Shown here: piece by piece, positions 1-7,760 of the stretch
How the letters are laid out: every line of letters starts with the position of its first letter
How positions within the stretch are numbered: position 1 is the first letter of the stretch
From: JAEKLB01 sp050249235
GTDB lineage: Bacteria; Actinomycetota; Acidimicrobiia; Acidimicrobiales; CADCSY01
Direction: 5' to 3'
Length of the DNA: 22,113 nucleotides
Assembly (NCBI GenBank): GCA_050249235.1
Contig: JBFWQW010000043.1
Coordinates: forward strand, 1 to 22,113
Notes under the pieces: generated by a model
What the model saw: only the letters and a program-made list of their open reading frames with translations
Databases searched by the model: none
Told to the model about the DNA's origin: nothing
Translations under genes and position numbers: made by a program

Positions 1-50
1 CGGGCCGCGACGATTGCATCGCGTGCCAGGTCGCTGGGACGCTACCGGCC

Positions 51-3002
51 GTGACCGCTCTGCAGCCCACCCAGCAGGTCCGCCTGGCGGTGGTCCTCTA
101 CGGCGGCGTCTCCCTCTGCATCTACATGAACGGCGTCACCCAGGAGCTGCTGCACCTGGTGCGGGCGACGGCACCCGACGGCGCCGGCACCGTCATCCCC
201 GAGACCGACCTGACGAGCACCGAGAAGGTGTACCGGAAGCTGGGCCAGCTGCTCCGCCACGGCGAGGAGGCCCTGGCCCCGAAGGCGCTCACCCACCAGA
301 CACCGGTCGCCACCCAGTTCGTGGTCGACATCGTCACGGGGTCGTCGGCCGGCGGGATCAACGGCATCTACCTCGCCAAGGCGCTGGCCAACCGGCAGCC
401 GATCGGGCAGCTGGAGGACCTCTGGATCGCCGAGGGCGACTTCGACGCCATCCTCAACGACGCCCAGTCGGTCGCGGACGTCGAGGGGGTCGAGGCGCAG
501 CGCCCGCCCCGCTCGCTCCTCAACGGTCGCCGCATGTACCGCCGGCTGCTCGAGGCCTTCGACGGCATGGGGCCCGACGCCACCGGCCCGGGCTACGTCG
601 ACGAGCTCGACCTCTACGTGACGACCACCGACCTGGCCGGCATCGTCCTGCCCCTCCCCGGCCTCGACTCCGTGCAGGAGATGCGCCACAAGGCGGTGTT
701 CCACCTGGCCCACCGGACGATGGCGGTCTCCGGCGAGGACCGGCGCGACTTCGTCCAGGCCCACAACCCCATCCTCGCCTTCGCCGGCCGGGCCACCTCG
801 TCGTTCCCGGTGGCCTTCGAGCCGATGACCACGGACGAGGCCAGCCAGGTCATGCGGGCGCCCGGCGCGCCGGGCGGCCCGCCGGCGGACTGGTCGATCT
901 TCCTGTCCGGCTACACGAAGGACGCGCTGCCGGGCTCGAGGCAGTTCGGCGACGGCGGCGACATCGACAACAAGCCGTTCAGCTACGCCATCGACGCCCT
1001 TGCCCGCCGTACCGCGGCCCTGCCCGTGGTCCGCAAGCTGCTCTTCGTCGAGCCCGACCCCGGCAACCCGCGGGACGAGAACGGCACGCCCCAGGCCTTC
1101 AACCCGTTCACAGCCACGCTCCAGGCCGGGCTCCTCGGGCGCAACGAGACCATCCGCGAGGACCTCCAGCGGGTCGTCGACCACAACGCCCAGGTGGCCC
1201 GCATCAACGAGGTGATCGAGTCCGTCGACGCCGCCCTCCTGCTGGTCGGCAGCGAGGCGGTGGCCACGAACGACACCGCCACCTGGCTGGCCGAGGACCG
1301 CGAGTCCCGGCGGGGCGACCTCGGCTACATCGCCTACCACGGCCTCAAGGTCGACGTGGCCGTCCGGGCCCTGGCCGGGACGCTCGGCGACGCCGTCGGG
1401 GGCGGGACCCCCGTCCGCCAGAGCGTCGAGCGGGCGCTGCGGACCTGGGTCGACGCCCGCTACGCCGATCCGTTCCGGGGCCCGCTGGGCGACCCCCGAC
1501 CCTCGGTCAACCGGTTCATCCTCGACTTCGACGTCGCCTACCGGGTCCGCCGGCTGAACTTCGTCAACCGGCGGCTGGCCCGGGCCCACGCCCGCGACGG
1601 CGTGCTCGACGACCTCCTCGCGGTCACCGAGCGGGCCCGGCTCGACGACGGCGCCGAGCGGCTGGCGGCACGGGACGAGATCCTCGTCGTGAAGGGAGGC
1701 CTGGCCGACGCCTTCGTGCGCCTCCGCCAGATCGACGTCGCCATCCGCACCGACGAGACGGCCCGCCGTCTGCTGGCCGGCGCCACGGCGCTCGACCCGG
1801 TGGTGATGGACGCCGTGATGGCCCGGGTCCTGCAGGTGACGAGCGCCGGCCTCGGCGAGGCCCGGGGCAGGCTCGATGCCGCCGTGAAGGGCCCCGCGCC
1901 CACCGGGCCGGGGGCCCGGGGCCGGGCGCTCGTGCGGGCCGCCACCACCGACCTGGTGGCCATGTTCGACGCCTACGACGAGGTGACGCTGGCGCTCACC
2001 ACCGCCGCCGACGGCGAGGCCGCCCACGTCGACGTCGTGCGCATCGCCCCGGAGGAGGCGGTGAGCCTCGTGCCCGCGTCGGCGGCCGGCACGAAGCTGG
2101 CCGGCACCTCGCTGCACCACTTCGGTGCCTTCCTCGACGCCGAGTGGCGTCGCCACGACGTCATGTGGGGCCGGCTCGACGCCGCCGAGCAGCTCGTCGC
2201 CATGGTGGTCCCGCCCGGCCCGGTCCGAGACCAGCTCGTGACCGAGGCCCAGGACGCCATCCTCGAGGACTCCCTCCGGCAGGCCCCAGCCGTCGCCGCC
2301 ACCGTCGCCATGGCCGTGGCCGCGGCCCGCTCGGGTGCCGTCCCGAAGGAGCTCGGCCTCACCGAGAGCCAGGCCGACCGGGTCGTGCGGGACGCCGCCC
2401 TGGCGGCGGCCACCCCGGCGGCGCGGCGGGAGTGGCTCAGGGCCCATCCGGCGCCCCCGGCCGGTCCGCCCCCGGCCCGAACCGTCCCGCTGGCGGCCCG
2501 GGCCGCCCGGGTGGTCGGCGCCATGCTCGACGGCGTCGCCGGCGACGACAAGCGGGTCGGCTTCGGCATCCGGCTCCTCGCCCGGGTCACCAACATCGCC
2601 TGGGGCCTCGTGGCCGTCGCCCTGCCGCAGCGCCCGCTCACCCGGCTGGCCGGCTGGTGGCTACAGCTCCTGCTCGGCCTCGAGGTGGCGATGATCGTCC
2701 TGGGCGCGGTGCTCGGCCAGCCGGCCGCCGTCCACCTGGGCTGGATCGCGCTCGCCCTCACCGGCGCCGCCGCCCTCCTCCGGGCCCTCCTCATGACGGT
2801 CGTCGGCACCGGCTCGGCCAGCCGCCTGAAGCGGATGCGGACCCTCGTCGTCGCCACGCTGCTGAGCGTGGCCGTGGCCCTGGCCGCCGTCGGCGCCGTC
2901 CACCTGAACACCACCGCCCGGCGCTGGGCCTGCCGCCAGGACACCTCGCTCACCGACCTCCTCTGGTACGACTGCCCACCCGAGGCCGAGCCGACCGGCT
3001 GA
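51..3002 (+). CDS. patatin-like phospholipase with DUF3376-type C-terminal region and membrane anchor
   Basis: A 983-residue protein starting at GTG 51. The N-terminus has the glycine-rich oxyanion segment YGGVSLCIYMNG (about 17-28), the nucleophile elbow GSSAGG with Ser99, and a DGG motif with Asp301. This is the Ser-Asp dyad of patatin-type acyl hydrolases, which cleave phospholipid or glycerolipid esters. The YGGVSL..Y.NG form and the long middle region (about 500-800) fit the large actinobacterial patatin/DUF3376 subgroup. Residues about 865-960 hold three or four hydrophobic segments, so the enzyme is probably anchored in the cytoplasmic membrane by its C-terminus. There is no signal peptide. 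No clear ribosome binding site precedes the start, and only 50 bases lie upstream, so an earlier start outside the window cannot be excluded. The substrate cannot be read from the sequence. Confidence 0.9.
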   Translation: MTALQPTQQVRLAVVLYGGVSLCIYMNGVTQELLHLVRATAPDGAGTVIPETDLTSTEKVYRKLGQLLRHGEEALAPKALTHQTPVATQFVVDIVTGSSAGGINGIYLAKALANRQPIGQLEDLWIAEGDFDAILNDAQSVADVEGVEAQRPPRSLLNGRRMYRRLLEAFDGMGPDATGPGYVDELDLYVTTTDLAGIVLPLPGLDSVQEMRHKAVFHLAHRTMAVSGEDRRDFVQAHNPILAFAGRATSSFPVAFEPMTTDEASQVMRAPGAPGGPPADWSIFLSGYTKDALPGSRQFGDGGDIDNKPFSYAIDALARRTAALPVVRKLLFVEPDPGNPRDENGTPQAFNPFTATLQAGLLGRNETIREDLQRVVDHNAQVARINEVIESVDAALLLVGSEAVATNDTATWLAEDRESRRGDLGYIAYHGLKVDVAVRALAGTLGDAVGGGTPVRQSVERALRTWVDARYADPFRGPLGDPRPSVNRFILDFDVAYRVRRLNFVNRRLARAHARDGVLDDLLAVTERARLDDGAERLAARDEILVVKGGLADAFVRLRQIDVAIRTDETARRLLAGATALDPVVMDAVMARVLQVTSAGLGEARGRLDAAVKGPAPTGPGARGRALVRAATTDLVAMFDAYDEVTLALTTAADGEAAHVDVVRIAPEEAVSLVPASAAGTKLAGTSLHHFGAFLDAEWRRHDVMWGRLDAAEQLVAMVVPPGPVRDQLVTEAQDAILEDSLRQAPAVAATVAMAVAAARSGAVPKELGLTESQADRVVRDAALAAATPAARREWLRAHPAPPAGPPPARTVPLAARAARVVGAMLDGVAGDDKRVGFGIRLLARVTNIAWGLVAVALPQRPLTRLAGWWLQLLLGLEVAMIVLGAVLGQPAAVHLGWIALALTGAAALLRALLMTVVGTGSASRLKRMRTLVVATLLSVAVALAAVGAVHLNTTARRWACRQDTSLTDLLWYDCPPEAEPTG

Positions 3003-3039
3003 CCACGAGCCAGCGCCAGCGAGCCCGGCGGCTGGGGCC

Positions 3040-3120
3040 GAGCGCCCAGCGAGCCCGGCGGCCATGGGGCGCCAGCGCCAGCGAGCGGGGACTGGGGCCC
3101 CGTCAGAGCGGCGGAGCGGG
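3040..3120. repeat. intergenic repeat, copy 1
   Basis: About 80 bp closely matching 3167-3243. Shared blocks include CCAGCGAGCCCGGCGG, CATGGGGCG and GCCAGCGAGCGGGGAC, then a G/C hairpin (3087-3101, imperfect) and a GGCGGAGCGGG end. That end is the same string that forms the 3' end of the tRNA-Ser gene in copy 2. The block CAGCGAGCCCGGCGG occurs a third time near 3017-3031. Past 3120 there is a TTCGAAC string like a tRNA T-loop, suggesting a decayed tRNA 3' fragment. Confidence 0.7.
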
Positions 3121-3166
3121 TGCCACGGCTTTCGAACTCGCTTGGCGCGCTCCGCACCGACGGCGC

Positions 3167-3243
3167 GAGCGCCAGCGAGCCCGGCGGTCATGGGGCGCGA
3201 GCGCCAGCGAGCGGGGACGGAGTCCCCGGATTGGCGGAGCGGG
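3167..3243. repeat. intergenic repeat, copy 2, running into the tRNA-Ser 3' end
   Basis: Second copy of the repeat at 3040-3120, with a few substitutions and a shorter segment before GGCGGAGCGGG. It overlaps the acceptor end of the tRNA-Ser gene. The hairpin in this copy is perfect, whereas in copy 1 it is imperfect. Confidence 0.7.
3213..3227 (-). terminator. hairpin just after tRNA-Ser, possible terminator
   Basis: Perfect 6-bp inverted repeat GGGGAC / GTCCCC with a 3-nt loop, beginning 4 nt past the encoded CCA of the minus-strand tRNA. No U-tract follows, so intrinsic termination is only a possibility. It lies inside the repeat copy at 3167-3243. Confidence 0.35.
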
Positions 3244-3319
3244 GGGGATTCGAACCCCCGGGCCCCGGAGGGCCGGCTGCTTTCAAGGCAGCTGCAATCG
3301 TCCGCTCTGCCACCGCTCC
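3232..3319 (-). tRNA. tRNA-Ser (anticodon TGA)
   Basis: On the minus strand the acceptor stem GGAGCGG (3313-3319) pairs with CCGCTCC (3236-3242). The anticodon stem GCTGC/GCAGC encloses the loop CTTGAAA with anticodon TGA (3283-3285). There is a long variable arm, as expected for a class II serine tRNA, and a T-stem of five G-C pairs around TTCGAAT (3243-3259). The discriminator base is G, typical of tRNA-Ser, and CCA is encoded (3232-3234). It reads UCN codons. Its 3' flank is the repeat region at 3003-3231. Confidence 0.96.
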
Positions 3320-3361
3320 GGGCCGGACGCTACCGGGCCCGCCCGGCCCGATCCCCGGGGC

Positions 3362-4285
3362 TCAGGCCGGGCGGATGGCGCCCCGGAGGCCCCGGAGCCA
3401 GGCGTCGGCGTCACGCCAGGCCGCCGCCGCCTCCCGGCGGACGGCCTCGCCGTGCTCCCCGGCGGCGGGGTACGAGCCGAGGAACTTCACGTCGTACTTG
3501 GCCTTGAGCTCGCGCAGGCAGTCGGCCACCACGTCGTCGGCCAGGTGGCCCTCGAAGTCGATGACGAAGCAGTACTCGCCGAGGCTCTGCTTGGTCGGCC
3601 GGGACTCGATCTTGGTGAGGTTGAGGGCCCGGGCCGCGAACTCCTGCAGGATCCCGAGCAGCGAGCCGGGCCGGTCGGCGGACTGGAAGCACACGATCGA
3701 CGTCTTGTCGTGGCCGGTCGCCTCGGGCGTCCCCCCGGTGGCCACCACGAGGAACCGGGTCTTGTTCTCCGGGTGGTCCTCGATGCCCGAGGCCAGGACC
3801 TCGAGGCCGTAGAGGTCGGCGGCGACGGCCGGGGCGACCGCGGCGGTGCCGGTCGCCCGGTCGCGGCCGACCTGCTGGGCGGCCTCGGCGGTCGAGTTGG
3901 CGGCCACCGTGACGGCGGTGGGCAGGTTGGCGGCCAGCCAGCCCCGGACCTGGGCCGTCGCCACCGGCATCGACACCACCGTCGTCACGTCGGCGAGGGC
4001 CGTGCCGGGCGGCGCCATGAGGTTGAGGTGGACCCCGATCACGACCTCCCGCTGGATCAGCAGGTCGTGCTCGAAGGCGAGGGGGTCGATGGCGGCGTTG
4101 ACGGTCCCCTCGATGGCGTTCTCGATGGGCACGAAGCCGAGGTCGACGAGGCCGGCCTCGGTGGCGGCGAGCACGTCGGGGATCGAGGTGAGGGGGACCA
4201 GCTCCATCTCGGCCAGGTCCTCCTGGCTGAGGAGGGCCTGCTCGGTGAAGGTGCCGAGCGGGCCGAGGAAGCCGATTCGGGGCAT
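3362..4285 (-). CDS. pheA: prephenate dehydratase
   Basis: A 307-residue monofunctional enzyme that converts prephenate to phenylpyruvate in phenylalanine biosynthesis. The N-terminus (IGFLGPLGTFTEQAL, 4-18) and the catalytic NKTRF motif (174-178, Thr176) belong to the prephenate dehydratase domain (1 to about 180). An ACT domain follows (about 195-275) and carries the ESRP motif (227-230) that binds phenylalanine, so feedback inhibition is expected. There is no chorismate mutase domain. I chose the ATG at 4285, which places the protein start directly at MPRIGF; a TTG at 4297 would add four residues. It is divergent from larB, with only 19 bases between the start codons. Confidence 0.95.
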   Translation of the reverse strand: MPRIGFLGPLGTFTEQALLSQEDLAEMELVPLTSIPDVLAATEAGLVDLGFVPIENAIEGTVNAAIDPLAFEHDLLIQREVVIGVHLNLMAPPGTALADVTTVVSMPVATAQVRGWLAANLPTAVTVAANSTAEAAQQVGRDRATGTAAVAPAVAADLYGLEVLASGIEDHPENKTRFLVVATGGTPEATGHDKTSIVCFQSADRPGSLLGILQEFAARALNLTKIESRPTKQSLGEYCFVIDFEGHLADDVVADCLRELKAKYDVKFLGSYPAAGEHGEAVRREAAAAWRDADAWLRGLRGAIRPA

Positions 4286-4304
4286 GGCGCTGCACAATAC
4301 GGCG
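4286..4304. promoter_or_regulatory. putative shared divergent promoter of pheA and larB
   Basis: The 19-bp gap contains the only AT-rich patch here, CACAATAC (4293-4300). Read rightward, CACAAT ends 6 nt before the larB ATG. Read leftward, TATTGT ends 8 nt before the pheA ATG. Both are at the distance expected for a -10 box of a leaderless mRNA. Neither gene has a Shine-Dalgarno sequence, and the gap is too small for two separate promoters with leaders. This is inference from spacing only. Confidence 0.35.
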
Positions 4305-5042
4305 ATGGACGAAGCCGGCCTCCGGGCAATGCTCGACTCGGTCCGGTCCGGCGAGCTCGGCCCCGACGACGCCGTCGACCGGCTGCGCCGGCTCCCCTGG
4401 GCCGACCTCGGCTTCGCCCGGGTCGACCACCACCGGGCGCTGCGCCAGGGCCTCGGCGAGGCCGTCTACGGGCCGGGCAAGACCCCGCTCCAGTGCGCGG
4501 CCATCGTGCAGGAGCTCCTCGGCGAGGCGGGTGGGCCCGTGGTGCTCACCCGGGCCTCCGCCGAGCAGCTCGCCCTGCTGCCCGACGGGGGCACCGTCAC
4601 CGGCACCACCGTCACCTGGCGCCAGGCCGCCCCGACGGGCGCCCGGGTCACCCTCGTCACGGCCGGCACCGCCGACCTCCCGGTGGCCGACGAGTGCGCC
4701 GCCACCCTCGGCGCCTACGGCCTCGGCCCCGACCGGGTCCACGACGTGGGCGTGGCCGGCATCCACCGGCTGCTCACCGAGGTCGACCGGCTGGCCGGGG
4801 CTGACGCCGTCGTCGTGGTGGCCGGCATGGAGGGGGCGCTGGCCAGCGTGGTGGGCGGGTTCGTGCCGGGCCCGATCGTGGCCGTCCCCACGTCGGCCGG
4901 CTACGGCGCCGGGCTGGACGGCATCACGGCCCTGCTCTCGATGCTCGCCTCCTGCGCGGCCGGCATCACCGTGGTCGGCATCGACAACGGCTTCGGGGCC
5001 GCCATGGCGGTGGCCCGCATGCTCCGGGTGCGGCGTGGCTGA
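4305..5042 (+). CDS. larB: LarB, nickel-pincer cofactor biosynthesis carboxylase/hydrolase
   Basis: A 245-residue protein. LarB carboxylates the nicotinic acid ring of NaAD and releases AMP, the first step towards the nickel-pincer nucleotide of lactate racemase and related enzymes. Characteristic segments are visible: DHHRALRQGL..AVYGPGKT (41-60), AGTADLPVADE (120-130), VGVAGIHRLL (148-157), AGMEGALASVVGGFV (173-187), PTSAGYGA (195-202) and IDNGFGAA (226-233). The C-terminal half is related to AIR carboxylase (PurE). Length is normal for the family. It is the first gene of an overlapping operon with larC, whose GTG start lies inside its last codons. Confidence 0.95.
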   Translation: MDEAGLRAMLDSVRSGELGPDDAVDRLRRLPWADLGFARVDHHRALRQGLGEAVYGPGKTPLQCAAIVQELLGEAGGPVVLTRASAEQLALLPDGGTVTGTTVTWRQAAPTGARVTLVTAGTADLPVADECAATLGAYGLGPDRVHDVGVAGIHRLLTEVDRLAGADAVVVVAGMEGALASVVGGFVPGPIVAVPTSAGYGAGLDGITALLSMLASCAAGITVVGIDNGFGAAMAVARMLRVRRG

Positions 5043-6231
5043 GCCCCGTCGGTCGCCGGCGCACGGCACCGTGGCCGCCTGGTTCCACTGCTTCGCCGGC
5101 ATCGCCGGCGACATGGCGCTGGGCTCGCTGATCGACGCCGGGGCCGACGTCGACGGCGTCCGCGAGCTCCTCGGCCGCCTGCCCGTCGAGGGCTGGGACC
5201 TCGAGATCGTGCCGGTGCTCCGGGGCGGGGTCGCCGGCAGCCGGGCGGTCGTCACCACCGACGACAACACCGTGGTCCGCACCTACGCCAACATCCGGGC
5301 CATCGTCGAGGAGGCCGCCCTCCCCGACCGGGTGCGCGACCGGGCCCTCGCCGTCTTCGAGTCGATCGCCGTCGTCGAGGGCCAGCTCCACCGGCGCGAG
5401 CTCGCCCAGGTGCACTTCCACGAGGTCGGCGGCGTCGACGCCATCGTCGACGTCGTCGGGGTGGCCGCCGCCCTCGAGATCCTCGGGGTCGACGAGGTCC
5501 ACGCCAGCCCGGTCGCCACCGGCCTCGGGATGGTGCGGACCGCCCACGGCATGCTGCCCAACCCGGCGCCGGCTGTCGTCGAGCTCCTGGCCGGCGCGCC
5601 GACCTACGGGCTCGACATCCCGGTCGAGCTCACGACCCCGACCGGCGCCGGCATCCTGGCCGCCCTCTGCGACGGCTGGGGCCCGATGCCGGCCATGACC
5701 ATCACCTCGTCGGGCTTCGGCGCCGGCACCCGCGAGCTCGACGACCTGCCGAACCTCACCCAGGTCGTGGTCGGCGTCCTCGCCGCGGCCGCCGGCGGCG
5801 GCCACGCCGGCCAACCCGTGGTGCTGCTCGAGGCCAACGTCGACGACGCCACGGGCGAGACGCTGGCCCACGCGGTCGCGGCCCTGCTCGACGCCGGCGC
5901 CCACGACGCGTGGATCACGCCGATCGTGATGAAGAAGGGCCGGCCGGCCCACACCGTGAGCGTCCTCGCCGACCCGGCCGAGAGCGCCCGGCTGGCCGAG
6001 GTCCTCCGACTCGGGACCGGGTCGCTCGGCGTCCGGGGGGCGACCCTCGAACGGTGGCCGGCGGCACGTACCGTCGAGGTCGTGCTGGTCGAGGGCCACG
6101 AGCTGCGGGTGAAGGTGAGCGCCGGACGGGTGAAGGTCGAGCACGAGGATGCCGCCGCGGTCGCGGCCGCCACCGGGCTCCCGCTCCGCGAGGTGGTGTC
6201 GAGGGCCGAGGAGGCCTGGCGGAACCGGTGA
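5035..6231 (+). CDS. larC: LarC, nickel insertion protein for the nickel-pincer cofactor
   Basis: A 398-residue protein that inserts nickel into the pincer nucleotide in a CTP-dependent reaction. Signature segments are HCFAGIAGDMALGSLIDAG (18-36) and HFHEVGGVDAIVDVVG (127-142). Later come the TTPTGAGILAALC segment and, in the C-terminal half, EANVDDATGE and MKKGRPAHTVSV. In some lactobacilli LarC is made from two frames by programmed frameshifting; here it is one uninterrupted frame. The GTG at 5035 overlaps the larB stop by 8 nt. The GTG at 5071 is an equally reasonable start and matches the usual short N-terminus better. No larE (sulfur transferase) is in this window. Confidence 0.93.
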   Translation: MAEPRRSPAHGTVAAWFHCFAGIAGDMALGSLIDAGADVDGVRELLGRLPVEGWDLEIVPVLRGGVAGSRAVVTTDDNTVVRTYANIRAIVEEAALPDRVRDRALAVFESIAVVEGQLHRRELAQVHFHEVGGVDAIVDVVGVAAALEILGVDEVHASPVATGLGMVRTAHGMLPNPAPAVVELLAGAPTYGLDIPVELTTPTGAGILAALCDGWGPMPAMTITSSGFGAGTRELDDLPNLTQVVVGVLAAAAGGGHAGQPVVLLEANVDDATGETLAHAVAALLDAGAHDAWITPIVMKKGRPAHTVSVLADPAESARLAEVLRLGTGSLGVRGATLERWPAARTVEVVLVEGHELRVKVSAGRVKVEHEDAAAVAAATGLPLREVVSRAEEAWRNR

Positions 6232-6842
6232 GGCACTCCCCCTGGGTCCGGGCGGTCGCCCTCGTCATCGCCCTGAGCACGCTCCTCGCCACCGGTCTGG
6301 CCTTCGTGTCGCTCGGCTCGGGGGACGGCGACGACGAGGTCGACCGGGTCGAGCTCGCCCCCGCCGTCTCGACCACCCTCGACGACGACCAGCGGGCCCT
6401 CGCCGCGCTGCTCCCCGACGGGCCCCTCGACGGCATGACCAGGACCGACGACGACCTCGGCCCGCTCACGCTCACCCAGGCCGCCGCCGAGTACCCGTTC
6501 GGCGACGTGGACGGCGCCCGACTCCGGGCCGACGGCTTCGTCAGGGGCTTCGCGCGGGCCTGGGCCGGCACCGACGGGCGATCGGCGCACGTGCTCGTCT
6601 ACGAGCTGCGCGACCCGGACGCCTACCTGCGGTCCTGGGCGGCGGCCGCCGAGGGCCTGGCCGACAGCCGGTTCGACACGCCCGTCGGCCAGGGGATCAG
6701 CGACGTCGAGCAGGACACCGAGGCATCGATCGTGGCCTGGGTCGAGGGCACCTACTGGTACTACGTCGTCCACTTCGGCCCGGCCGGGCAGGACGGGCCC
6801 GACCGGGCCCGGGCCATCGTCGAGGCGGTGCGGGCCCGGTGA
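6228..6842 (+). CDS. membrane-anchored protein of unknown function
   Basis: A 204-residue protein. The GTG at 6228 overlaps the larC stop in a GTGA junction, so translation is probably coupled. One N-terminal hydrophobic segment (about 8-30) is followed by an acidic, aspartate-rich linker and a soluble domain outside the membrane. There is no lipobox cysteine and no metal-binding cluster. The region near 95-200 (GFARAWAGTDGR, EGTYWYYVVHFG) looks like a compact alpha/beta domain, but I do not recognise the family. Its place between larC and a MauE-like gene suggests co-expression, not a known role in cofactor assembly. Confidence 0.8.
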   Translation: MRHSPWVRAVALVIALSTLLATGLAFVSLGSGDGDDEVDRVELAPAVSTTLDDDQRALAALLPDGPLDGMTRTDDDLGPLTLTQAAAEYPFGDVDGARLRADGFVRGFARAWAGTDGRSAHVLVYELRDPDAYLRSWAAAAEGLADSRFDTPVGQGISDVEQDTEASIVAWVEGTYWYYVVHFGPAGQDGPDRARAIVEAVRAR

Positions 6843-7207
6843 GCCTCCTGGCCGCCGGCCTGGCCGCCGTCTTCGCCTGGGCGGCCGTCGCCAAGCTCCG
6901 CCGGCGCGACGCCACCGCGGCGTCGTTCGCCGCCGCCGGGCTGCCGGCGCCGGCCGGGCTCGCCGTCGCCGTGCCGGTCGGCGAGCTCGCCCTCGCCGCA
7001 CTGCTGCTGGCCAGCCCGCTGGCCGGGGCCACCCTGGCCCTGGCCGCACTGGCCGGCTTCACCACCCAGCTCGTCCTGGCCCGGCGCCGGGGCGTCGCCA
7101 CCGGGTGCGGGTGCTTCGGCGGGGCCGGCTCGTCGGCGCCCGGGCTCGAGCTGGCCCGGAACGCGGCGCTGGCCACCGTCGCTCTCACCGTGATCGTCAC
7201 CGCCTGA
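6839..7207 (+). CDS. MauE/DoxX-like small membrane protein
   Basis: A 122-residue integral membrane protein with about four hydrophobic helices (1-19, 40-58, 61-80, 104-121). A GCGCFGG motif (89-95, Cys90 and Cys92) sits before the last helix. The layout and the CGCFG motif are typical of the MauE family, linked to disulfide or redox maturation of exported proteins such as methylamine dehydrogenase. The start GTG 6839 overlaps the previous stop as GTGA. It ends the overlapping larB-larC run, and no methylamine dehydrogenase gene is nearby. It probably handles thiol redox at the membrane for another client; that is inference. Confidence 0.75.
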   Translation: MSLLAAGLAAVFAWAAVAKLRRRDATAASFAAAGLPAPAGLAVAVPVGELALAALLLASPLAGATLALAALAGFTTQLVLARRRGVATGCGCFGGAGSSAPGLELARNAALATVALTVIVTA

Positions 7208-7227
7208 CCCGAGGGAGGTCCACACCC

Positions 7228-7485
7228 ATGTGCCGGAACATCACCACCCTGCGGGGGCTCGAGCCGGCCGCCACCCCCGACGAGATCGAGGCCGCGGCCC
7301 GCCAGTTCGTCCGCAAGGTGAGCGGGGTCCAGAAGACCTCGCCCGCCACCGAAGCCGCCTTCGAGCGGGCCGTGGCCACCATCCTCGTGGCCACCTCGGA
7401 GCTCCTCGCCGACCTCCCGCCCCGCAAGCAGCCGCCGCTCACGCTCCCGCCGCTGCGCCGCATCGCGGCCCGGGCCGGGGCCTGA
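7228..7485 (+). CDS. DUF2277 family protein
   Basis: An 85-residue soluble protein. The opening MCRNITTLRGLEP and the segment EIEAAARQFVRKVSG are the hallmarks of DUF2277, a small family of unknown function common in actinobacteria and soil bacteria. A good Shine-Dalgarno sequence, GAGGGAGG (7211-7218), precedes the ATG at 7228. It starts 20 bases after the MauE-like gene and could be the last gene of that transcript. No catalytic motif can be named. Confidence 0.9.
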   Translation: MCRNITTLRGLEPAATPDEIEAAARQFVRKVSGVQKTSPATEAAFERAVATILVATSELLADLPPRKQPPLTLPPLRRIAARAGA

Positions 7486-7514
7486 TCGGAGCCGGGCGGG
7501 CGGGAGACGGACCG

Positions 7515-7709
7515 TCAGTCCTTGGTCGCCACCTGGTTCGGCACCACGTTCATCTTCGGCTCGTAGGCGGCCGCCTCGACCTCACGGGCCTCGCCGCCCA
7601 GCGTCGCCCGGAGCTGCTCGGTGCAGGTGCCGCAGGGCCCGTAGAAGCGCTCGCTGGCCGGCCGGCCGCAGCGGGGACAGGTGAAGTCGAGAGGCGCCAC
7701 GACCACCAT
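7515..7709 (-). CDS. small zinc-ribbon protein
   Basis: A 64-residue protein with two CxxC pairs, CPRC (11-14) and CGTC (26-29), separated by 11 residues: a compact zinc ribbon. The tail YEPKMNVVPNQVATKD resembles a conserved C-terminus of small actinobacterial zinc-ribbon proteins of unknown function. I chose the ATG at 7709 because it leads directly into the ribbon; the frame stays open to 7742. It is on the same strand as the HtrA-like gene, 51 bases downstream of it, and converges with the DUF2277 gene. A nucleic-acid or protein-binding role is possible but not shown. Confidence 0.8.
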   Translation of the reverse strand: MVVVAPLDFTCPRCGRPASERFYGPCGTCTEQLRATLGGEAREVEAAAYEPKMNVVPNQVATKD

Positions 7710-7760
7710 CCTGCCCCCGCCGGCCCCGCACGCCGGTGCCATCGGGGCCGAGGCCCAGGC

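Noticed and set aside
42..2447. Antisense 801-codon frame under the patatin gene
   Set aside because: Composition is typical shadow translation (Gly/Val/Asp/His-rich with no domain); the patatin frame has a clear active site.
3003..3231. Short repeated units considered as a CRISPR array
   Set aside because: Only two long copies and a partial, no regular spacers and no cas genes; it is a tRNA-flanking repeat.
3232..3319. tRNA-Ser as the attachment site of an integrated element within the window
   Set aside because: No integrase, phage or conjugation gene is present on either side, so only a possible old footprint is noted.
4286..4297. TTG start at 4297 for pheA
   Set aside because: It would add four residues ahead of the conserved MPRIGF start and overlap the only promoter-like patch.
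14..4804. A very long plus-strand open frame of 1596 codons spanning the patatin gene, the tRNA and pheA
   Set aside because: It is arginine/proline/glycine-rich low-complexity translation, crosses a tRNA and overlaps well-supported genes in other frames: an artefact of high GC.
5035..6231. Possible larC programmed frameshift as in lactobacilli
   Set aside because: Both LarC halves are in one continuous frame here, so no recoding is needed.
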